A stretch of DNA of 64,000 nucleotides from Streptomyces sp. NBC_00510 (GTDB lineage: Bacteria; Actinomycetota; Actinomycetes; Streptomycetales; Streptomycetaceae), in contig CP107851.1 of assembly GCA_036013505.1 (NCBI GenBank), forward strand, positions 1,550,001-1,614,000, in the 5' to 3' direction. The notes beneath the pieces are model-generated. The model made no database searches. It was given only the letters and a program-made list of their open reading frames with translations, and was not told the DNA's origin. A program made the translations under genes and the position numbers. Each line of letters begins with the position of its first letter. The first letter of the stretch is position 1. Below are positions 31,629 to 39,143 of this stretch, one piece after another.

Positions 31629-33395
31629 TCAGGCGGTCTGGGCGCTGCGCAGCGCGGCGTACGGGCCGCCGGCGCGGAGCAGTTGCTCGTGCGAACCGAC
31701 CTCCGTGATCCTTCCGCCGTCCATGACGACGATGCGGTCGGCGTTGCGGATGGTGGACAGCCGGTGGGCCACCACGAAGACGGTGCGGTTGCGCACCAGA
31801 CGTTCCAGCGCCTGCTGGACGAGGGCCTCGGAGCGCGAGTCGAGGGCGGAGGTCGCCTCGTCCAGCACCAGCACACGGGGGTCGCGGATCAGCGCGCGGG
31901 CGATGGCCAGGCGCTGCTTCTGGCCGCCGGACAGCCGGGCGCCCCGCTCGCCGACGACCGTGGCGAGACCGGCCGGCAACCGCTCCACGAACTCCAGGGC
32001 GTTGGCCGCCCGCAGGGCCTCCCGTACCGCCTCCTCGGGGACGCCCGGCATGCCGTACGCGACGTTCTCCCGGATGGTGCCCTCGAAGAGGATGGACTCC
32101 TGCGGCACGACGGACACGAAGCGGCGGTAGCTGCGCAGGTCCAGGGTCTCCATGTCCGCCCCGTCCAGCAGGATCCGGCCCTCGGTGGGGCGCAGGAAGC
32201 CGATGACGAGGTTGAGGACGGTCGACTTGCCGGCCCCCGAGGCGCCCACCAGCGCGATGGTCTCACCCGGGCGGACGGAGAGGGAGAAGTCACGCACCGA
32301 GTGGTCGGCCGCGTCGTCGTAGGTGAACCCGACGCCCTGGAAGTCCACCCGCCCGCGGACGGCGGCCACCTCGGACTTGCCCGCGTTCTGCTCGAGGTCG
32401 GGCGCCTGCAGCACCTCGCCGACCGAACGCACCGACTCCAGTCCCTTGCTGACCACGGGGGTGAGGCTGAGCAGGGTGGTCACGGCTGCGGTGAGGGCGG
32501 AGAAGTAGGTGGTCAGCATGACGACGTCGCCGGGGGTGACGCCGAGCCAGCCGTGGTACGCGGCGAGCGCGGAGCCGAGCAGGCAGCAGGTGCCCAGGAC
32601 GTTGAGGACGATCCAGGCGAGGGAGCCGAAGCGGCCGTTGAGCCGGTCCAGGCGCAGCCCCGCGGTGAGGACCTGGCTGAGCGTGCCGTCCACACGGCGC
32701 AGCGCGGTGGACTCCAGGCCGTGGGCGCGGGTGATGGGGATGAGGGTGGTCATCTCGGTGACCCGCGAGGAGAGTTGCTCGACCTCCTGGCGGAACGATT
32801 CGTTGGACTCGCGCAGCCGCCCCCGCAGCCACATCACCAGTGCGGACGTCGCGGGCACGACGACCAGGAAGACCGGCAGGAAGGACGGTGCCTGCACGGC
32901 GATGACCACCAGCGCGCCCAGCAGCGTGGCGAGCGCGGACAGGCCCATGTCGCCGGTCTGCTGGACCGCCTGCTCAATGGCCTCGACGTCCCGGATGACC
33001 TTGGTCTGCAGGACCGCGGAGTTGACCTTCGCGTGGTAGCCGATGGAGAGCTGCTGCATGCGCTGACACAACGCGGAGCGCAGCCGGGTGCCGGTGCGGC
33101 GGGCGCTGCCGTACCAGCAGCGCACGTACAGCAGGTGGAAGGGGTAGTTGAGGACCAGCATCAGCAGCAGCACGCCGGTGCCGAGCAGCATGCCCGACAG
33201 CGGCCGGTGTTGCACGATGACGTCGATGATCTGCGCGGTGACCAGCGGGGTCAGCCAGATCGGGGTGTGCTTGACCATGAACGCCAGCACGGCCAGGGCC
33301 AGTCGGCCGCGGTCGTGCCGGAAGAGGTAGGCGAGGGTGCGGATCGGGTGCTCACCGCGGTAGCGGTGGTCGAGCGGGCCGTGCGGCGACGCCAT
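31629..33395 (-). CDS. ABC exporter, fused permease and ATPase
   Basis: 588 residues. N-terminal six-helix exporter domain (first helix ALAVLAFMVKHTPIWLTPLV) and C-terminal ATPase: Walker A GASGAGKST (about 393), Q-loop VVPQESILFEGTIRENVAYG, signature LSGGQKQRLAIARAL, Walker B VLVLDEATSALDSRS and H-loop VVAHRLSTI. As a half-transporter it must homodimerise or pair with another half. Substrate (drug, lipid or peptide) cannot be deduced. Start ATG 33395 (MASPHGPLDH) has GGAG at 8 nt, better than an ATG 45 nt upstream. Confidence 0.92.
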   Translation of the reverse strand: MASPHGPLDHRYRGEHPIRTLAYLFRHDRGRLALAVLAFMVKHTPIWLTPLVTAQIIDVIVQHRPLSGMLLGTGVLLLMLVLNYPFHLLYVRCWYGSARRTGTRLRSALCQRMQQLSIGYHAKVNSAVLQTKVIRDVEAIEQAVQQTGDMGLSALATLLGALVVIAVQAPSFLPVFLVVVPATSALVMWLRGRLRESNESFRQEVEQLSSRVTEMTTLIPITRAHGLESTALRRVDGTLSQVLTAGLRLDRLNGRFGSLAWIVLNVLGTCCLLGSALAAYHGWLGVTPGDVVMLTTYFSALTAAVTTLLSLTPVVSKGLESVRSVGEVLQAPDLEQNAGKSEVAAVRGRVDFQGVGFTYDDAADHSVRDFSLSVRPGETIALVGASGAGKSTVLNLVIGFLRPTEGRILLDGADMETLDLRSYRRFVSVVPQESILFEGTIRENVAYGMPGVPEEAVREALRAANALEFVERLPAGLATVVGERGARLSGGQKQRLAIARALIRDPRVLVLDEATSALDSRSEALVQQALERLVRNRTVFVVAHRLSTIRNADRIVVMDGGRITEVGSHEQLLRAGGPYAALRSAQTA

Positions 33396-33603
33396 GCGGG
33401 GACTCCGGGTGCACGAGGGCGCGGGGTGATGAGACGGCACTGGCTCATCGTCCGGTCACCGCGGAATCCTAGGCTGTGAGCGCTCCCACGGACACCGTCA
33501 GGGGGGCGCTGACCGGTCCCGGCCGACTGGGGGGCCGGTCCGGGGGCAGACGGTGGGGGAAGGGGCGGCACGAGGGCGCGCCCCCGGACCACTGGGAGGG
33601 ACG

Positions 33604-33795
33604 ATGCTGGCCATCGTTGCGGCCGTCGTCTTCGCGGTCGCGTTCATCATCAACGCCACCGGGACGGCGACGGAAGCCGTGTTCACGCCGACGAGCCTGC
33701 TGCTGGTCGGGCTGACGCTGCTCGCCGCGCACCTCGGCGGGGTCGGCTCGGGCGCGGGCGCCCGCTGGTCGGGGTACCGCGGGCGGCGGCGCTGA
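33604..33795 (+). CDS. Small two-helix membrane protein
   Basis: 63 residues: MLAIVAAVVFAVAFIINATG forms one membrane helix, then TPTSLLLVGLTLLAAHLGGV a second, and a short basic tail WSGYRGRRR that would lie in the cytoplasm. GGGAGGGACG precedes ATG 33604. This pattern is common in Streptomyces, but I know of no function. It is followed 23 nt later by a Ser-Pro repeat protein gene on the same strand. Confidence 0.75.
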   Translation: MLAIVAAVVFAVAFIINATGTATEAVFTPTSLLLVGLTLLAAHLGGVGSGAGARWSGYRGRRR

Positions 33796-33818
33796 GCCCT
33801 CCGGGGAGGGGGACGACC

Positions 33819-34121
33819 ATGACGTACCGCCGAGACGACGCGCCCGGGGGCGCGGCACGGCACCGCCCGGGCTTCAGCAGTCCGGGGTTCTCCACCTCGG
33901 CCGACGGCCCCGGTCCGGGCACCGACCCCGGCACCGGGGACGGCGGAGCCGTACCGCCGCCCCCGCCGATCCCGGAGTACGAGGTCCCGGAGCCGGAGGT
34001 CGCGGTCGTCGCGGAGCCCGGTTTCGAGTCGCCGGGTTTCGAGTCGCCCGGGTACTCCAGCCCGGACTTCACCAGCCCCGGTCCGCTGGGCGGCGCGGAC
34101 CCGGACGACGAGGGGTCATGA
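33819..34121 (+). CDS. Small disordered protein with GF-x-SPG repeats
   Basis: 100 residues, no hydrophobic segment. Two repeat blocks: RPGFSSPGFSTS near residue 18 and PGFESPGFESPGYSSPDFTS near residue 68, separated by a Pro-rich acidic part. Aromatic-Ser-Pro repeats suggest a disordered protein, possibly a phosphorylation target. GGGAGGGGG precedes ATG 33819. Its TGA and the TGA of the convergent DUF1003 gene interlock in TCATGA (34116-34121). Family not recognised. Confidence 0.68.
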   Translation: MTYRRDDAPGGAARHRPGFSSPGFSTSADGPGPGTDPGTGDGGAVPPPPPIPEYEVPEPEVAVVAEPGFESPGFESPGYSSPDFTSPGPLGGADPDDEGS

Positions 34122-34634
34122 CGCGGGCGGCTCCGCGGCCGCCGTCGCCGGCGGGGCCGTGACCTCCATCCGGGCCCGGCTCTCGGCGATGAGCTGCCGG
34201 ACGTTCCGCTCGACCTCCTCGGGGTCGAGGCCCAGGGCCCGGCCTATGTGCGCGGTCCAGACCTCGGAGCGCACGTTCGTCTCGAAGGCGAGGTCGGCGC
34301 GGATGTTGTCCCGGGCGGCCTGGCGGTTCTGGCTGACCATGACGAAGGTGGAGAGGAAGATCGCCTCCAGGCTGACGATCATGGTGAGCAGCCCGAAGGG
34401 GTACGGGTCGAAGACGGCGCCCGGCCCCACGAGCCCCTGGTTGAGCAGGATCCAGACCGCGAACCAGACGATGTGGACGTAGACGAAGGCCATCGATCCG
34501 GCGAAGGCGGTGATCGCGTCCGCGACCCGGTCCTGGGCACCCCTCCCGCGGGCGAAGACGACCCGCTCGTGCGGGGAGCGGACGAGCGGGCGCGGCGGCG
34601 AGGGGACGGCGGGGCCGTCGGAGGGGGAACTCAT
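34116..34634 (-). CDS. DUF1003 membrane protein
   Basis: 172 residues. The DUF1003 core is visible: [51 protein letters not shown] and [10 protein letters not shown], with two membrane helices (about 45-65 and 80-100), then a soluble helical end with [20 protein letters not shown]. Function unknown; it is often near Mg/CorA-type or stress genes. ATG 34634 is used; another ATG lies 9 nt upstream and cannot be excluded. Confidence 0.85.
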   Translation of the reverse strand: MSSPSDGPAVPSPPRPLVRSPHERVVFARGRGAQDRVADAITAFAGSMAFVYVHIVWFAVWILLNQGLVGPGAVFDPYPFGLLTMIVSLEAIFLSTFVMVSQNRQAARDNIRADLAFETNVRSEVWTAHIGRALGLDPEEVERNVRQLIAESRARMEVTAPPATAAAEPPAS

Positions 34635-34751
34635 GGCCCTCATCCTGCCCCCGGCGCTCCAGGGCCCCGGCACCGGGAACCGGCGGGAAGAAACCGCGCC
34701 CTCCCTGCGTTGGCATGGGCGGATCAAGAACCGTCCGAAAGGAGGCGACCG

Positions 34752-34874
34752 GTGAAGGTACGTGCCTCGCTGCGTTCCCTCAAGAACGCCCCCGGCTCGC
34801 AGATCGTCCGCCGTCGCGGCCGCGTCTACGTGATCAACAAGAGGGACCCCCGCTTCAAGGCCCGCCAGGGCTGA
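34752..34874 (+). CDS. rpmJ: Ribosomal protein bL36, zinc-independent paralogue
   Basis: 40 residues from GTG 34752: [20 protein letters not shown], then [19 protein letters not shown]. This is the second-type L36 (B type), which lacks the CxxC...C..H zinc ribbon of the main L36 encoded in the alpha operon. Such C-minus copies replace the zinc form under zinc starvation, usually under Zur control. GGAGG lies 6 nt before the GTG. I see no Zur box just upstream, so regulation here is open. Confidence 0.93.
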   Translation: MKVRASLRSLKNAPGSQIVRRRGRVYVINKRDPRFKARQG

Positions 34875-34886
34875 GCCGCGGACCGG

Positions 34887-34920
34887 GCGCCGCGCACCGT
34901 CCCACGACGGCGCGCGGCGC
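34887..34920 (+). terminator. Hairpin terminator after bL36
   Basis: GCGCCGCGC.CCGTC (34887-34900) pairs with GACGG.GCGCGGCGC (34906-34920), giving a long stem with one mismatch and a short CCAC-type loop, 12 nt after the rpmJ stop. Confidence 0.65.
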
Positions 34921-34930
34921 TCGTCCGCGT

Positions 34931-34960
34931 CTGCGACTGCGACTGCGACTGCGACTGCAC
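34931..34960. repeat. CTGCGA hexanucleotide microsatellite
   Basis: Four perfect tandem copies of CTGCGA (34931-34954) and a partial fifth (CTGCAC). It lies in the gap between rpmJ and the end of the large phosphatase gene, so copy-number change would not alter a protein unless it runs into the phosphatase stop region. Confidence 0.9.
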
Positions 34961-34965
34961 CCGGG

Positions 34966-37116
34966 TCACCGGGGCGGCGTCAGAGAACGCAGCAGCAGCA
35001 GCGCGATGTCGTCGGTGCGCCGCCGGCGCTCGGCGGTGAGGGCGAGCACACCGTCGGCGACCCGGTCCAGCGGCAGCTCGCCGGCCACTGCGAGGTGGTC
35101 CGAGAGGTCCGCCAGCTCGGCGTCGACGTCCGTCCCCGGGCACTCGACCAGCCCGTCGGTGTAGAGCATGAGCACCGAGCCCGGCGGGAACGGGAACTCG
35201 ACGGTGCGGTAGACCGCTTCCGCGTCGATGCCCAGCAGCGGGCCCTGGGCGAGGTCGAGCGCCCGCACATGGCCACCCGGTTCCCGCAGCAAGGGGGGCG
35301 GGTGGCCCGCGCCCGCCGCCATCGCCCGCTGCCCGTCCGGGTCGAGGTGCAGGTAGATGCAGCTGGCGAGGAGATCGACGTCCAGGTCGAGCAGCAGCCG
35401 GTTGGTGCACTCCATCACCTGGCCGGGGGACTGCCCGACGGCGGAGTACGCCCGGACCGCCGTGCGGACCTGGCCCATCAGGCCCGCCGCGGTGACGTTG
35501 TGCCCCTGCACGTCGCCGATCACCGCGGCCGCCCGGTCCCCCACGGACAGCAGGTCGTAGAAGTCGCCGCCGATGTCCATGCCCTCGGTGCCCGCGAGGT
35601 ACCTCGCCGCCGCCTCAAGGCCGGGGAGCACCGGCAGGGTCCGCGGGAGGAGCGCGGACTGCAGGCCGTGGGCCAGCCGGTGCTTGGTGTCGTAGAGCCG
35701 CGCCCTTTCCAGGGCCTGGGCGATCAGCCCGCCGAGGCTGGTCAGCAGGGCCCGCTCGTCGGCCCCGAAGCGGTGCGGTTCGGGATATCCCAGCACGCAG
35801 GTGCCCACGGGACGGCCGGAGGCGATGAGCGGGAGGTAGGCCCAGGCCGCCATGCCGTCGGCGACCGGAGGCCGGTCGGGGAAGCGCTCCCGCATCTCCT
35901 GCTCGGACTCCAGGAACGCCGGCGCACCGCCGGCCAGCACCTGGGCGGCGGGCACCGGCGCCGACATCGAGATGCCGTCGTACCGGTCGACGATCGACGG
36001 ATCCCGGTATCCCCGGTGGCCGAGCACGCGCATCCTCCCGGCCTCCGGGGCGACCATGGCCACCACCCGGCTGCCGACCGCGGGCATGATCTCCTCGGCG
36101 ACCAGGTCGATCACGTCCTGCACGCAGACGGCCTCCGTGAGTGCCCCGGACAGGTTCACGAGGTGGGAGATGGCCACCAGTCCGACCGCGGGCTGCGTCA
36201 CGCCGTGCGCGCCGCCGGGCACCACCGGCGCCTGTGCCACCGGGCCGCGGGCCGGCGAGATGCGGACGCTGACGCCGTTGCTGCTGGGATGGAGCTGGAA
36301 GGTGAGCCAGTCGCCCGGTGGGCGCAACGCGGTGAACGAGGTGGGCTGCCGGCTGATCAGCGCAGCCCGGTGCCGTTCCTGGTGCACCGGGTCGTCGAGC
36401 CAGGGCAGCGTCCGCCACAGCGGGTGCCCGAGCAGCTTGCGCACCGGTACGCCCAGCCGGCGGGACGCCGCCCCGTTGGCGTAGGTGACCCGTCCGTCGA
36501 GGTCGAGGGAGCACAGTCCGTCCGGCAGCCGGCCCACCATGCGCACCGCCTCGACCGCCGAGGAGACCCCGGCGACCGGGGCGCCGATCGTCACGTCCCG
36601 CCCGCGCCGGACCGGCCGGCCCGCGGCGGCCTCGTGTTCCAGGTGCCGGGCGAGCCGGTCGCAGGCGGTGACCAGGTGCTCGCGCTCCCAGTCGGCCAGC
36701 TCGGGCGGATGGGCGCCCGGCCAGGTGACGAACACCGAGCCGAAGGCGGCGCCGGCGGTCTCGACGGGCAGCGCGGCAAGGGTGAACGGGTATGGCAGGA
36801 CGAGCGCGATCCGCGGGTACCGGCGCGCCATCTCCTCCTCGCCGCCGACCCAGACCAGCCGGCGTTCGCGCAGTGCCTCCGCCACGGGGATCGGGGCGCC
36901 CAGCCCCACCCGTTCCCACGGTGCGGCGAAGGCGCGCGGCAGGCCGGCCATGACGGCCATCTCCAGCACCGGCTCACCGGGGGCGAGGAGGTAGATCCCG
37001 CCCGCGTGCGCCCGCACGCCGTCCATCATCGCGAACAGCGCCGGGGCCAGCAGGCCTTGGTCCGTCCGCTCCCCGGCCTCGGGGTGCGACGGGGCGGAAG
37101 GGAACCCGTCCGGCAC
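34966..37116 (-). CDS. Large SpoIIE-type phosphatase with GAF-PAS-GAF sensor region
   Basis: 716 residues. First GAF-like region at about 25-165 (LLAPALFAMMDGVRAHAGGI, VLPYPFTLAALPVE), PAS at about 200-290 (LCSLDLDGRVTYANGAASRR), second GAF at about 315-480 (GALTEAVCVQDVIDLVAEEI, YLPLIASGRPVGTCVLGY), then a complete SpoIIE PP2C domain: GGDFYD, IGDVQGHNVTAAG, YTDGLVE and RRTDDIALLLL. The start was set at GTG 37116 because GGAGGAG touches the GTG at 37125 but is 9 nt from 37116. It likely dephosphorylates an anti-sigma antagonist in response to a ligand or redox signal. Confidence 0.92.
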   Translation of the reverse strand: MPDGFPSAPSHPEAGERTDQGLLAPALFAMMDGVRAHAGGIYLLAPGEPVLEMAVMAGLPRAFAAPWERVGLGAPIPVAEALRERRLVWVGGEEEMARRYPRIALVLPYPFTLAALPVETAGAAFGSVFVTWPGAHPPELADWEREHLVTACDRLARHLEHEAAAGRPVRRGRDVTIGAPVAGVSSAVEAVRMVGRLPDGLCSLDLDGRVTYANGAASRRLGVPVRKLLGHPLWRTLPWLDDPVHQERHRAALISRQPTSFTALRPPGDWLTFQLHPSSNGVSVRISPARGPVAQAPVVPGGAHGVTQPAVGLVAISHLVNLSGALTEAVCVQDVIDLVAEEIMPAVGSRVVAMVAPEAGRMRVLGHRGYRDPSIVDRYDGISMSAPVPAAQVLAGGAPAFLESEQEMRERFPDRPPVADGMAAWAYLPLIASGRPVGTCVLGYPEPHRFGADERALLTSLGGLIAQALERARLYDTKHRLAHGLQSALLPRTLPVLPGLEAAARYLAGTEGMDIGGDFYDLLSVGDRAAAVIGDVQGHNVTAAGLMGQVRTAVRAYSAVGQSPGQVMECTNRLLLDLDVDLLASCIYLHLDPDGQRAMAAGAGHPPPLLREPGGHVRALDLAQGPLLGIDAEAVYRTVEFPFPPGSVLMLYTDGLVECPGTDVDAELADLSDHLAVAGELPLDRVADGVLALTAERRRRTDDIALLLLRSLTPPR

Positions 37117-37318
37117 GGGTATCACCTCCTCCGCCTCTTCCCGTCCAGACTGCCTCCGGGCCGCGAACCGCGCATGCGGGAGACGTATGGCCCCGGGCGG
37201 AGGCGTCCGCCCATCCGGCGGCGGCTGCCAACTCCCCTGATTCTTCGGACAGATGGCATGCGGCGTTTTTGTTCGAACCTCTTGGCGTTCGACTGGCCCG
37301 GTGCTTCAATGTGGCTCT

Positions 37319-37337
37319 GTTAGGAAGGTTTCCTAAC
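37319..37337 (+). promoter_or_regulatory. CsnR-type operator of the chitosanase gene
   Basis: The near-perfect palindrome GTTAGGAAGGTTTCCTAAC closely matches the reported chitosanase operator GTTAGGAAAGTTTCCTAAC, to which the ROK-family repressor CsnR binds in Streptomyces. It lies 22 nt before the start codon. TTGGCG (37282) and TTCAAT (37304-37309) just upstream may be the -35 and -10 boxes, placing the operator at the transcription start. Confidence 0.85.
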
Positions 37338-37358
37338 TTCTGACCCACGGAGTCACCC

Positions 37359-38222
37359 GTGCAGATCCCCCCACACCGTCATGCACGCACCCTCCCCCGC
37401 CGGCGCGCCGTCCTCTACGCGACCGCCGCTCTGACCGCGGGCGTCCTGGCCGTCGGCGTCGGCTCCCTGGCCTCGGCCGCGCCGGGGCAGCCGGCCGCCG
37501 CCGCGGCCGGCGTCGGGCTCGACGACCCGCACAAGAAGGACATCGCCATGCAGCTGGTGTCCAGCGCCGAGAACTCCTCGCTGGACTGGAAGGCCCAGTA
37601 CAAGTACATCGAGGACATCGGCGACGGCCGCGGCTACACCGCGGGCATCATCGGCTTCTGCTCCGGCACCGGGGACATGCTCGAGCTCGTCGAGCTGTAC
37701 ACCGACCGCAAGCCCGGCAACCCGCTCGCCCGCTACCTGCCCGCACTGCGCCGGGTCAACGGGACCGACTCGCACAGCGGCCTCGGCTCCGGCTTCGAGA
37801 GCGCCTGGCGCAGCGCCGCCGCCGACCAGGCGTTCCAGCAGGCGCAGGACGACGAACGCGACCGCGTCTACTTCGACCCCGCGGTCGAGCAGGCCAAGGC
37901 GGACGGGCTGCGCGCGCTCGGCCAGTTCGCGTACTACGACGCGATCGTGATGCACGGCCCCGGCGAGGACAAGGTCAGCTTCGGCGGCATCCGCAGGACC
38001 GCCCTGTCCAAGGCCAGGACCCCCGCGCAGGGCGGCGACGAGACGACGTACCTCCACGCCTTCCTCGACGCGCGCAAGGCGGCGATGAAGACCGAGGAGG
38101 CGCACAGCGACACCACCCGGGTCGACACGGAGCAGCGCGTCTTCCTCAACAACGGCAACCTCGACCTCAACCCCCCGCTCAAGTGGAAGGTCTACGGGGA
38201 CAGTTACACCATCAACCAGTGA
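37359..38222 (+). CDS. csnA: Secreted GH46 chitosanase
   Basis: 287 residues. A 49-residue Sec signal (RRAVLYATAALTAGVLAVGVG, cleavage near AAA-AGVG) precedes a mature GH46 enzyme very similar to Streptomyces N174 chitosanase: GLDDPHKKDIAMQLVSSAEN with catalytic Glu71 and KYIEDIGDGRG with catalytic Asp89 (mature E22 and D40 in N174), then FCSGTGDMLELVELYT, FAYYDAIVMHGPG and TPAQGGDETTYLHAFLDA. It cleaves beta-1,4 bonds in chitosan outside the cell. GTG 37359 follows CACGGAG. Repression by CsnR is expected; its gene is not in this window. Confidence 0.97.
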   Translation: MQIPPHRHARTLPRRRAVLYATAALTAGVLAVGVGSLASAAPGQPAAAAAGVGLDDPHKKDIAMQLVSSAENSSLDWKAQYKYIEDIGDGRGYTAGIIGFCSGTGDMLELVELYTDRKPGNPLARYLPALRRVNGTDSHSGLGSGFESAWRSAAADQAFQQAQDDERDRVYFDPAVEQAKADGLRALGQFAYYDAIVMHGPGEDKVSFGGIRRTALSKARTPAQGGDETTYLHAFLDARKAAMKTEEAHSDTTRVDTEQRVFLNNGNLDLNPPLKWKVYGDSYTINQ

Positions 38223-38240
38223 CGCCCCCGCGCACGCCCC

Positions 38241-38278
38241 TCCGGGCGGCCTCCCCGACCGGGGGGAGGCCGCCCGGA
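38241..38278. terminator. Strong bidirectional hairpin terminator
   Basis: TCCGGGCGGCCTCCCC (38241-38256) pairs perfectly with GGGGAGGCCGCCCGGA (38263-38278), a 16-bp stem. It sits between the convergent chitosanase and GNAT genes. Confidence 0.8.
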
Positions 38279-38291
38279 GCGGTGCCTGGCC

Positions 38292-39137
38292 CTATCCGAG
38301 CTCCAGGCTGGTGACGCCGTACATGCCGGCCAGGTCGACGTCGGGGACCGGGCCCGTGTACATGCGCGCGGCCTCGAACGCGGGTGCCAGACCGAGGTGT
38401 TCCACCAGACGCACGGCCGCCTCGTTGGGCTCGGGGACGTCGATCACGAGGGGCTCCCCCGGTGCGGTCCGGGCCAGCCCCATGAGGAGCGCGAGGGCGA
38501 CCTTCGCGGACGAGGCGTACAGCGGCCCCACGCGGGACGGGCCGCGGGCGGCGCGCAGCACCCCGAGGCCCTGCAGGCGGCCGTCGGCGACGGCCGCGAG
38601 GGCGGTGCGGTCCGGAAGGGTGATCCAGGAGGCGAGGAAGGCGTCGCGCGCGGCGGGGAAGAACCGGCGGTCGTAGCGGGCCAGTTCGCCGAATCCGACG
38701 CTCCTGGCGTCGATCAGGGCGACGCCGCCGGGCATGACCCCGCCCGACGGCGTGCCCTGGTAACGGATGTTCCGCCAGGCCGTGCTGAACCCCGACCTGC
38801 GGTAGTTCTCCTGCTGCGCGACGACCCCGTCGAGGCCGACGTTGCGGCCGGCGAGGTGGTCGAGCCCGGCGCGCCAGACCCGGAACCCGTAGCCCTGGCC
38901 GCGGAAGGGCGGCCGGGCGATGTAGAGGCCGACGAACCCGAAGTCGGCCCCGTAGCGCACCGCGGAGACCGAGGCGACGGGTTCACCGTCGAGCCTCCCG
39001 AACAGGAAGCCGGCCGGATCGGCGGGGAAGAAGGCCTGCCCGTCGGACCTGCCGGGGTTCCATCCCTCGTCGTCGGCCCAGTCGGAGAGCCGGCCGATGT
39101 CCTCGGCGCCGGCGGAGGAGACGTGGAACGCGGTCAT
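38292..39137 (-). CDS. GNAT-family acetyltransferase, double-domain
   Basis: 281 residues. N-terminal GNAT half: YGADFGFVGLYIARPPFRGQ, then GYGFRVWRAGLDHLAGRNVG (the RGxGxG-type acetyl-CoA loop) and ENYRRSGFSTAWRN. The C-terminal half resembles the Acetyltransf_18-type domain of YitH/HSH-like proteins (GLGVLRAARGPSRVGPLYAS and EPNEAAVRLVEHLGL). Acceptor unknown. It starts 7 nt after the phosphatase stop on the plus-coordinate side, that is, it lies downstream of that gene's neighbour and is transcribed leftwards from 39137. Confidence 0.85.
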   Translation of the reverse strand: MTAFHVSSAGAEDIGRLSDWADDEGWNPGRSDGQAFFPADPAGFLFGRLDGEPVASVSAVRYGADFGFVGLYIARPPFRGQGYGFRVWRAGLDHLAGRNVGLDGVVAQQENYRRSGFSTAWRNIRYQGTPSGGVMPGGVALIDARSVGFGELARYDRRFFPAARDAFLASWITLPDRTALAAVADGRLQGLGVLRAARGPSRVGPLYASSAKVALALLMGLARTAPGEPLVIDVPEPNEAAVRLVEHLGLAPAFEAARMYTGPVPDVDLAGMYGVTSLELG

Positions 39138-39143
39138 GGAGAC

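Noticed and set aside
34600-34752. Zur box upstream of the bL36 paralogue
   Set aside because: No palindrome resembling the actinobacterial Zur site could be found by eye in this interval.
35095-37323. 742-codon plus-strand frame opposite the large phosphatase
   Set aside because: Antisense shadow. The minus-strand gene has complete GAF, PAS and PP2C motifs; the plus-strand product is low-complexity.
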